Below, piece by piece: positions 16,112 to 25,130 of a stretch of 64,000 nucleotides of DNA (the stretch's first letter is position 1; every line of letters starts with the position of its first letter). Where the stretch lies: contig NC_135371.1 in the NCBI RefSeq assembly GCF_049243985.1, forward strand, positions 2,505,501 through 2,569,500, in the 5' to 3' direction. The translations under genes and the position numbers were made by a program. The DNA comes from Paroedura picta. Its lineage: Eukaryota; Chordata; Lepidosauria; Squamata; Gekkonidae. The notes under the pieces were generated by a model. That model had not been told where the DNA came from. It made no database searches and saw nothing but the letters and a program-made list of their open reading frames with translations.

Positions 16112-17258
16112 GTAAGTCATGGGGGAGGGGGGGGAAGCGCTGAGATCTCGGAAGGGAGGGAGGCTGGGGTCAGCCGTGGCTCGCATAGGGATGCCAACTC
16201 CCGGAGGGCACATGCCTGCAGATTTTGGGACAGACTCGGGAGAGACCCTCAGGTGGGAAGCAGGCCAGAGAGCCCTCCCTCCAAAGCAGGCATTGTCTCC
16301 AGGGGAACCGAGCTCTGTTGCAATTCTGCGGGATCCCCGGGCCCCGCCTGGAGACTGGCAACCGTGTTAGGCTTGCTTACCAGGTTTTGTGTAGGGGGGG
16401 TGATGATGTCTTTCAGTGCAGGACAGGTTAAATGTATGCAATTGATATTTTGCTGCTGGTCATTTTAATCTGCAAAGAAACAAGCAAAAAGCAGGCCTTT
16501 TGTTGGGTTGGATTAAAGGAAAGGTCTTAAGGGGGAAGGGAGCTCCTGCCTGCACTGGAATCAGATGCAGCCCCATCCTGCGTCCCAGACCAGAGGCCTT
16601 CCTACTGAGGGTCTGGGGCTGTCAACTGGTGTCTGAGTTGTGCCCAGCACAGGAGAGGGAAATCTTAAAAAAAAGATCAGTTGCCAAAGTGCAGAGAGTT
16701 TTGCCATGCAGCAAAGGTATTGGAATTACCATCGACATCCACCAATCACCGCATGAGGGGACTCCCCTGAGAAGGGCAGAGCATGGGGGGAGCATCATCT
16801 GGGCATGAAATTGGGGCCACTGTGGGTGAGCAGATAGTTGTGAATTTCCTGCGTTGTACAGGAGGTTGGGCTAGATGACCCGTAGATCCCTTCCAACTCT
16901 GTGATTCTATGCTGTTGTGGCCACACACCCCTTTTATCCACCTTTGGCAGCCCACATACAAAAGACCAGGAGTAGCAAATGGCACATGAGCACTGTGAGT
17001 GGCAGGACCCCTCGAATAAACACACCAGCGAGTGTCATAGATGTGGGCTTGAGTACCCACCTGCAGCCGCATCGCCCCTGCCGCTCAGCTCCCTTGGTAC
17101 TGGGAAACCAGCAAGAATACAAAGCTCACCTTTTGGTAGCTCAGATGTCCTGAAGAGTTCCAGGAACTGTTTTGGGACTCCTTCAGGTACTGAAAAGCAG
17201 GGTGCAAATAAACAGCTCTACTTCTTCATAGCAAAGCCAGTAAAGGCCTTTTTTCACA
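16112..17258 (+). other. Intron 1 of gene 3
   Basis: No coding exon recognised. It contains the source-like copy (16667-16735) of the duplication filler at 31534-31603, a CR1 3' end (16785-16915) and a SINE 3' end (17165-17215). Confidence 0.5.
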
Positions 17259-17289
17259 GCCAGAGGTGAGCCAAGAAAAGGGGGAGGAG

Positions 17290-17703
17290 ATGGAAGAGCA
17301 AGACCCAGAAGGACCTGGAATCATCAAGGCACCGAGTCAAGGCCCCTGTCCCCCCCAAGCTCAGAGTGGGGTTGAATTCCAGGGAAGTTCTGTGCCAGAA
17401 GTCCTAGTTAAGGACACCAATGAACACAGCCAGCGTTTCCGACTGTTCCGCTACCAGGAGGCCGATGGGCCCCGAGAAGTTTGCAGCCGGCTCCACGGAC
17501 TTTGCAACCGCTGGCTGCAGCCGGAGAGGCACACCAAGCAGCAGATCCTGGACCTGGTGATCCTGGAGCAGTTCCTGGCCATTCTGCCCCGGGAGATGCA
17601 GGGCTGGGTCAGAGGATGTGGGCCAGAGAGCAGCTCCCAGGCGGTGGCCCTGGCTGAAAGTTTCCTTCTGAGACAGGCAGAGGAGAAGAGGCAGGCACAA
17701 CAG
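17290..17703 (+). CDS. Gene 3 SCAN exon
   Basis: [10 protein letters not shown] leads into SCAN ([66 protein letters not shown]). The exon ends at AACAG|gtgagg in phase 0. Its length from the shared start (414 nt) equals that of gene 1. The acceptor is ttttttcacag near 17259. Confidence 0.88.
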
Positions 17704-19725
17704 GTGAGGGAGTTTTCTTCAGGTATGTCCAATTCAAAAATTTATTTGGGCCTTATCCTAAAGTTTCCCTGCCAAATTGTCCAAGTATTAGTCATCCAAT
17801 TGGAGATTTAACAGCTTCCTTCAGCAGCCTCTTATACAGCATTTTTTATCCCTCCAGATGCCTCCCCAGGACTGCTGATGGACGGGTGCAGAGTGGGGGT
17901 GGGACAGGACCCATTCCTTGGTCTTTTCCATTCTGTCTTTACCGCTCTCCCTCTCTGCTGTTTCAGACGTGGGCCCCATCCACGAAGAGAGAAGCTGCAT
18001 TCTTGGAGGCGGAAGGAGCTTCCTTGGAACAAGGACAGCGGGTGCAGGCCCAGGATTGTGCCCAAGAGACCCTCTCCTGTGGTAAGGACTCCTGCCTGGG
18101 TGCAGTTGGGGCACCTGTGAATGTGATGGGTAGAGAGTTCAGGTCAGGAAAGGAATCACATATCTCCTCAGACAACTTCCGGCACTCAATGTCCACTCGC
18201 TGTGATGGTACATTCACGGAGGGCAATTCCTCCCATTAATAGAAATATTCACATCTCCCCTTCCCTCCATAAAACACAAGGTGCTTGTGGGGGGGGGGGC
18301 AGGAGTAGACAAGCCTTGGCAGAGCTATTCAGCCTAGGAGCCTCCACCTTCTGGGGCAGCAGAGCTCTGACATTTCTCAAGCCCAATAAGGATGGAAATA
18401 TTTTTCTTCTGTGCCTGTGCTTCTATGTGGGCATCTGGCGGGCTGCTATGGCAAATGAGATTCAGGAGCTTGATTTGAGTGATCATCACTTAGGCATTAC
18501 TTTCAGCATCCAAGTCTGAGTTCCAGATAATACGCCAGTTCCCTCTGTCTTCCGGTGCCATCCTGTCAACACAGTTCTGCCAATTAGTCTGCAGATCAAA
18601 GGCACAGCTTATAGCGAGATAACACAGAAGAGCAAAGGAAGGCATCTGTTCCCAGGCCAGGACCTCAATGAAACCCGGTGGGAAGCTGCAGAGGCAGATC
18701 CTGACACACAGCAAGCTGGAGAAGGCCAAAGAGCCTTTAGTCCTTTCCTCCTGCAGTCACATAGATAGCTTTGGACCCTACCTGCCCTCCTGTGTCCTAA
18801 TGAGGTTTTTCTCTGTATTCCAGCCGAGGATGATCAGAGGACTGAGGAGGGAGAGGAACCACATCATCAATCGCCAGATGAAATCAAGAATGAAGACTTG
18901 AAAGGAAACATCAGGAACCCAGGCAGGCATAAGAGGCAGAAAGGAAGTCACGTGGCCAAGAAGAGGAATCAACCCATTCCTTGCCAAGGGGGGGATTTCC
19001 AAAATGTCATCCACACAAGGGCAGAAACATACAAGTGTCCAGAATACAGAACGAACTTCTCAGATCAAACCCAATATAGTAGTGATCTTCAACTTCATCA
19101 GAGAATCCACAGAGTGGATGAACCTTTTGAATGCTCAGAGTGTGGAAAGAGATTCCGCCAGATTTCACATCTTAAGCAGCACCAAAGAACCCACACAGAG
19201 GATAAACCTTTTGAATGCTCCGAGTGTGGTAAGAGGTTTGCTCTGAGCCGCCTCCTTCTACAGCACCAGAGAATCCACACAGGGGAGAAGCCTTTTGAAT
19301 GCTCAGAGTGTGGAAAGAGATTCAGTCAGAGCGGCGCTCTTCAGTTGCATCGCAGAACCCACACGGGGGAGAAACCTTTCAAATGTTCCGAATGTGGAAA
19401 GAGATTCAGTCGGAGTGGCAATCTTCAACTGCACCAAAGAACCCACACAGAGGAGAAAGCGTTTGAATGCTCCGAGTGTGGAAAGAGGTTCAGCCACAGC
19501 GGCAATCTTCAGCAGCATCAAAGATCCCACACGGGGGAGAAACCTTTTGAATGCTCAGACTGTGGAAAGAGATTTTGTTGGAGTAGTGCTCTTCGACGGC
19601 ATCTACGAACCCACACCGGGGAGAAACCTTTTGAATGCTCAGAGTGTGGAAAGAGATTTAGTCAGAGTGGCGCTCTTCAGCTGCATCTAAGAACTCACAC
19701 AAGGAGAAACCATGTAACTGCTTAG
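17290..19725 (+). CDS. Gene 3: SCAN zinc-finger protein without KRAB
   Basis: Three coding exons: SCAN 17290-17703, linker 17967-18081 and fingers 18824-19725. The linker ends in phase 1 (TGT G) and the finger exon enters in phase 1 (CC GAG GAT), so they join directly as Ala-Glu-Asp-Asp. The total is 1431 nt, giving 476 residues. No KRAB or small exon is seen in the 742-bp intron between them, although every other gene with that stretch visible has them. The ATG at 17290 (MEEQD) matches the start used in genes 1 and 6; the longer reading upstream lacks an ATG. By family it is a nuclear dimerising DNA-binding protein, which need not be a repressor without KRAB. Confidence 0.85.
18824..19725 (+). 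CDS. Gene 3 zinc-finger exon, 7 C2H2 fingers plus one degenerate
   Basis: The acceptor is ctgtattccag. An acidic lead ([15 protein letters not shown]) and a conserved [10 protein letters not shown] motif precede a broken finger that lacks its second cysteine ([10 protein letters not shown]). Seven intact [10 protein letters not shown]-type fingers follow, with helices [42 protein letters not shown] and QSGALQL. The protein ends [10 protein letters not shown] then TAG. The same C-terminus is found in gene 6. Confidence 0.92.
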
Positions 19726-20470
19726 CCCTTTGCATGAAGCTAACTGTGCTGTGCTGCAAGCAGGCCTATGGTGCCCTCTTTGCTGCCACTGTACGTGAAT
19801 CACTGACCTTGCACCCAGACCTCAGAGCTCTGCAACGCAGCCACTAACACTTTCTCCCAAAAAAGGATGCTCCTTTATCCTCAATTATGCTTTTCTAGGA
19901 ACAAGCTTGTTCCATAATTCATTGACACAAGGAATGCACTCTCTAGGTAACACTGATCCAAAACAATTTTCATGAATACATCCAGGTTTATTCAAGGGGA
20001 GATATCAGGCGTCAGTCTTTCCTGCCAATAACAGCTGTGCTACCAAGAAGCATTTAGAAGTGTCTTGGGAATGTACTATGGGGAACAACAACATGTAAAC
20101 AAACAGGAACTGTTATAGGAGGCAAGTCCCATCTACACAAAGTGTAATATGACAGGTGTAGACATCACAATAGAGGACAACAATAAGAGCCCCTTAACCA
20201 CAAAGGGGAATATTTTAAAAGGCCTGTCCTACTGAACAGGTCCCTAATTAGGGGTGTTCATAATGATCCTTTATATCAGCTGGCTTAAGTTTCTAACTGC
20301 TCCCAGCTGCCTCAGACTGACCCCAAGACACCTTCTTAATGTGACGTTCCAGAGAGCTCTGCCCTTCTCTGACAGGTGATGCACATCAGATGGTCCTTAT
20401 GGACACCGAAAGAGAACTATAATTGACAGGCTGTAGTTCCATACACTTGTGAAGAGAGAGCTGCAGCAGC
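19726..20470. other. 3' flank of gene 3 with an unassigned dispersed repeat
   Basis: From about 19895 a repeat with TTCATTGACACAAGGAATGC, CCAGGTTTATT and AAAGGCCTGTCCTACTGAAC has a relative at 60290-60600. Complementary AATAAACCTGG hints at a retroelement terminal sequence read antisense. Family and limits are unclear. Confidence 0.35.
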
Positions 20471-20929
20471 CGGTGAAAACCAGTCCGTTTTATTTTTCTA
20501 TCCCACCCTCCCCTGGTCGGCTCAGGGCAGGTCACAACACGCTTTTTTAACAAGTCAATACAGGATTTACCTACCTTGATCAGTTGAAAATTGGGATTAT
20601 TTTTAAATGTTTACAATTTTTTAATCATTGTTTTACGATACGGCATACTGTGAGCTGCCCTGGGCTCTCAGGGTGGGGCGGCATATAAAATTGGAGAATA
20701 AATGCATTTAAAATTGTCTTTGAACCTCTTCAATGAAAATGGTTTCTGAGTGGGGCTAGGCAGTGTTGGATGGATTTTACTGGGATGGCTTTTCAAGCAT
20801 CTGTTTTTATTATTGTATTATTATTATATTTATATTTATTTCCTGCCACTCTTGGCAAAGCCGGCTCGTGGCGGGTTACAGGATAAAATATACTCCCCTA
20901 AAACCCCTATTTCCCTTAAAACCAACAAT

Positions 20930-21250
20930 TAAAACTATGCAACAACTGGCGGCAACCAGCATACCCGCCTCGCTGGGGAATCAGGGAGAGTATGACCCCC
21001 CCCCCGATGGCATATGGTGGGGAATTCCACCTTTGGGGAGGCCCATAGATCTTCTCTTTGCCCTGGCCTCGACCATAAGCCTGGTGGAAGAGCTCCGTTT
21101 TCAGGGCCCTGCGGAAAGCCAGAGGTTTGGTGTTCCTTCCTGGCCTGGACCGCAGGCCTGCGAAACAGCTCTGTCTTACAGGCCCTGGGGAACAGTTTGC
21201 AGTCCTGGAGGGCCCTGATCTCACCCGAAAGAGTGTTCCACCAAGCTGGG
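20930..21250 (-). mobile_element. L2-like LINE, C-terminal coding remnant
   Basis: The minus-strand reading includes FRRALKTELFHQAYG, the FKRxLKTxLF-type C-terminus of L2-like reverse transcriptases. Short and frame-broken. Confidence 0.55.
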
Positions 21251-21257
21251 GAAAGGG

Positions 21258-21490
21258 TAAGAAGAAGAGTTGGTTTTTAGGCCCCCCTTTACCAGAAGGC
21301 AAAGCGGTTTGCGATCCCCTTCCCTTCCTCTCCCTACAACAGACACCCTGAGAGGTAAGTGGGGCTGAGAGAGCTGTGCCGAACTGCTCTATGAAAACAG
21401 CATTATCAGACCTGTGACAGGCCCAGCCTGTGGAAGAGTGGGGAATCGAACCCGGATCGCCAGATTAGAAGGAACCACTCTTAAGCACTC
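21258..21490 (-). mobile_element. tRNA-type SINE containing the left duplication breakpoint
   Basis: AAGAAGAAGAGTTGGTTTTT to the tRNA head GGATCGCCAGATTAGAAGG and ACTCTTAAGCACTCCACC. The right duplication unit begins at AGATTAGAAGG inside this SINE. Confidence 0.85.
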
Positions 21491-21952
21491 CACCATGCTA
21501 GGAAAAGCTCTGGCCCTGGTTAAGACAGTCTTATTTCTTTGGGGCTGGGGACCCAGAGCAGGTTTTGACCACTTGGTCTTAATGCCTTCTGGGGGCGTAG
21601 GGGGAAGAGGCGATCCCGTGGATATAGGGTCCCAGGCCATTTAGGGTTTTGAAAGTAAGAACCTTGAGCCTGACTCGATTTCCAATCTGGAGCCAGTGCA
21701 GTTGGGAGATCCCTCCTTCCAAAAGCTACTTCCGCCACAAGGGAGAAGGGTTAGCCATCCACGGAAATCATCTTGCTTCCTGGGCCCCCCACCCTTCAGG
21801 ATGGTCCTTGTTGACCTCTAGGAGGGTGGCCTGCCTTGGTGTTCCATTTGGAGCCTTTCCTGGAGGACAACAGAAGGAACAGTCATATGAAATGTATATA
21901 ACATGCAATTAATCAGGCCGTCATTCATTATACCTAACAAGATACTTTAAGA

Positions 21953-22081
21953 CAGGGGTGGTCGAACTGTGGCTCTCGATGTCCATGGACTACAGTTCCC
22001 ATGAGGCCCTGCTAGCACATGCAGGCGCTCATGGAATTGTAGTCCAAGGATATCTGGAGAACTACAGCCTGGCCACCCCTA
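21953..22081. mobile_element. Palindromic hAT MITE (duplicated copy at 32099-32228)
   Basis: CAGGGGTGGTCGAACTGTGG arms, flanked by CTTTAAGA on both sides. The same insertion is present in both duplication units, so it predates the duplication. Confidence 0.88.
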
Positions 22082-22749
22082 CTTTAAGATATCTTATTGT
22101 AGCTTAAACGTAGAGAGTTATTCAACATTTCTATGTAAACTCATCTACACGGTATTCAACATTCCCTCCTTGAATCCATAAACCCTTCAGCTAGCAGGTT
22201 CCTTTTGTCCGGATGACAGCAAGAGAGGGCGGGGGATCAAATAAATAAATCTATGAGGGTTCCAATCTATGCCGTGTGTTTTGCCATTTCAGCAAATTCT
22301 CTTAATTTTAATATCCAGCCTTCGATTGTAGTATCTTCTCATTTTTCCAGGCCTGCGCCCACAATATTCTTGCAGCTGCTATCCTATATTATATGGGAAT
22401 AATGTGAGGTGACCAGATTTTAACCCTGGTAAAGCGGGACACCACTGACCGGTTTGGGGGGGGGGGGGTCTTGATTAAAAATGTGGTCGATATGGAGCAA
22501 CAAAAAGTTGCATAGGACGCACAGAACGCAAAAATAGTATTGTAATATATATATATATATTTTAATTTCAACATAAGTACAATTTGCCAGATGTCCCCAG
22601 AGGTCCCTCCAAAAGTGGGGCAATCCGGTCACCTTAGAATCGTGCCTCCAATTTCTGCCCTTTCGCCCAAGCAAAAACATCTCCCGACTCCGGAGCATGA
22701 AAAAAGGGGGCGGCGGGGGGGGGGGGCAAGGAGGCCTTTCCGCCTGGCC

Positions 22750-22871
22750 TGCAGCACTGCAAGGGTTAAGCGGCCACAGAGCCCTTTGCTAGAGAGGCGG
22801 GGGGGGGGGGTTGCTCCGGATTGGGCGGGCGAGCGGGAAGGGAACGGATTTGGGATGTGCAGCGGGACCAG
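22750..22871 (+). promoter_or_regulatory. Gene 4 promoter and first non-coding exon
   Basis: CTGCAAGGGTTAAGCGGCC, CCACAGAGCCC and TTTGCTAGAGAGGC make up the cluster module. A GC-rich stretch with GGATTGGGCGGGCG follows (CCAAT-like and GC box). The exon ends at GGGACCAG with donor gtaagc. Confidence 0.62.
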
Positions 22872-23494
22872 GTAAGCCTTCCTGAGGCATGAAGGGTTAA
22901 ACGGCGAGATCTCAGGAGGGAGGGAGGCGGAGAGGAGGCGCAGCCACGCTTTGCACAGGGTTGCCAACTCCCGGATGCCCAGTCCCTGCACGTTTGAAAG
23001 GGGTGCGGGAGTGCGCGTGCATGAAGGGAAAGGCCAGTTTGGGGGACCAGAGCCAGGCCAGAGTCCTCCCTCCAAGGCAGCCCTCTTCTCCAGGGGAGCT
23101 GACCTCTGTCTGCTGGAGGTAGGTTGCAATTGGGGGGAGGGGGCTTCAGGCCCCGCCTGGAGGTTGGCAAAGCTCTTAGGCACCAGTTTTGTGTCTGGAG
23201 GGGCAATAACGTCTTTCAGTCCAAGGAAGGTGCGATGCACGCATCCCGGTCAAGCCGTGTTTGTCTGCCTGGAGCAGCGGAAAAGCCCAGGAGCACCTTA
23301 AAGACTAACAAGGTTTAGTGGTGCAATAAAATCAGACCGACCTGGCTACTCATTTGAGTCTAAGATTAGTGGCAGGTGAGGGGCTTTGGGGAGTCGCTCA
23401 TCATCACCTTCAGATATTTCGGAAGGCAAAGGAGTGAGCGGCGACTCTGGAAAGCCCGTGCCCAACCACAAATCTTTCTTTTTAATCTTTAGAT

Positions 23495-23563
23495 CAGGGG
23501 TAGTCGACCTGTGGTCCTCCAGATGTTCATGCACTACCATCCCCATGAGCCCCTGCCAGCATT
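23495..23563. mobile_element. hAT MITE, half deleted in the left unit
   Basis: Left arm CAGGGGTAGTCGACCTGTGG only. The right unit keeps the full palindrome (33622-33757), so about 200 bp were lost here after duplication. Confidence 0.85.
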
Positions 23564-24156
23564 CGTCCTTAAAATGGCTGCTGTGGAGAGTCATCCTTAT
23601 GCCTTTCTACGCTGCTCTCCCCACACTCCAGGCCCAGATTTCCAGGAATTCCGCAACCTGGAGTTGCCGGTCGTGTGCATACCGAGTTTGGTGTCTCCTC
23701 CAGCCCCTCCTCACCCCAGCAGTCCTACAGGGAGGGGGGATCTCCTGTCAGGCTTGGTAACCCATCTAGTTTTTCCAGGGCTGGGTTGAGACTTGACCCC
23801 AAAACCGTCTGGACTCTGGGAAAGTGTGCTTCTCCTGGGTGAGATGGAATACAGGGACCAGGAGGAAGCTATGAGATTTGCTCTGCTTCTTGGAGGAGAA
23901 AGGCATTCTAAGGGATACCGTTTCCTTGGGTAGGTTCCCTTGGAAGGAGAAAGCTCTGAGGCCTTCTGGTGGCTTCTTATTATTTGCTTAATGACAAATA
24001 TGCTGGCAGAGCGGAGCAAGGGTGGAAACCAGAGAAATCCCCACAGAGTCGCCCTACCCCACCACAGATGCCCAGAGGGAGCATTTCTGCACCTTGACAT
24101 TCTCAGCCAAATCTTAGCCTGTCGTTTTTTGCAGACACATCTGTTCCTTCCCCTAA

Positions 24157-24190
24157 GGCAGAGCTATTGTTTAACCCTTCAGGCCTGCCA
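24157..24190 (-). promoter_or_regulatory. Orphan antisense copy of the promoter module (intron 1 of gene 4)
   Basis: On the minus strand this reads GCCTGAAGGGTTAAACAAT, closest to the gene 1 module. No minus-strand SCAN or KRAB exon follows it. It may be a relic of a lost gene or a cryptic antisense promoter. Confidence 0.4.
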
Positions 24191-24202
24191 AAGAGATGCA
24201 TA

Positions 24203-24296
24203 CAGGGGTAGCCAAACTGTGGCTCTCCAGATGTCCGTGGGGCTCATGGGAATTGTAGTCCAGGACATCTGGAGAGCCACAGTTTGGCTACCCCTG
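24203..24296. mobile_element. hAT MITE, internally deleted (second copy 34452-34545)
   Basis: CAGGGGTAGCCAAACTGTGG and its inverse complement with a shortened centre. Lies next to the orphan promoter module. Confidence 0.85.
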
Positions 24297-24647
24297 GCTT
24301 AAGGGGTCACCAGTCCCTCGTCTCCTTTTTGGGGTTTACCTTAAGAATTCGCCTCTGGGACACACTGAGTCCACCTAGTGAGAAGCTAAGCTTTTCTAAC
24401 TCCCTTAAAGAGCCAAGCAGAGACACTTAACCGTCCCAAAGAACTATGTAGACATAGCTAAAACAGCTTAAATTGTAATATAGACAAATGAGATTAAACC
24501 TGGTCTAAAAGCTGCAGGGAGCACTTTGGTTCTGATCTCCCCCCAGGGCGATTCTTGTGTGTCTCCTGAGCATAAGAAGGGTTGTGAGGTTCGGTGGTGC
24601 ATCTCAATTCATTTTACTTCTCCATCCGTGTCTCTCCTTCCCCCCAG

Positions 24648-25130
24648 ATCGAAGCCTCCCTTCATGGCAGTTTGACGAAAGGCATCTTTACGCAGTCGGA
24701 CGCCAGCTGAGAGGAGGAGAAAGAAATGAAAGAGCAGAACCCAGCAGAACCTGGAACTGGCCGCCATCCCACCAAAACTGGGAGCAGTGCTGAATTCTGG
24801 GAAAGCTCCGTGCCAGGTATCCCTTATCAGGCCACTGCAATCTCAGACGGACGGTGCCAACACTTCCGGCACTTCCGCTACCAGGAGGCCGATGGGCCCC
24901 GAGAGGTTTGCAGCCGGCTCCACGGACTCTGCAACCGCTGGCTGGAGCCAGAGAGGCACACCAAGCAGCAGATCCTGGACCTGGTGATCCTGGAGCAGTT
25001 CCTGGCCCTCCTGCCCCGGGAGATGCAGGGCTGGGTGAGAGGATGCGGGCCGGAGAGCAGCTCCCAGGCGGTGGCCCTGGCCGAAGGCTTCCTCCTGAGC
25101 CAGGTGGAGGAGAGGAGGCAGGCAGAGCAG
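24648..25130 (+). CDS. Gene 4 SCAN exon (coding from 24726)
   Basis: The acceptor is tccttccccccag. The start is [16 protein letters not shown] runs from [16 protein letters not shown] through [20 protein letters not shown] and [12 protein letters not shown] to [13 protein letters not shown]. The donor is gtgagg, phase 0. Read-through into the intron stops within a few codons (VRGFP), so intron retention would give a SCAN-only protein. Confidence 0.9.

Noticed and set aside
16785-16915. Possible small RNA gene
   Set aside because: It is the 3' end of a CR1 LINE; its complement recurs at 7961-8150.
22629-23240. A 203-codon minus-strand reading over the gene 4 promoter (and its copy at 32892-33365)
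   Set aside because: GC-rich open frame opposite a CpG-rich promoter, Pro/Arg-rich with no recognisable domain; duplicated only because the region is.
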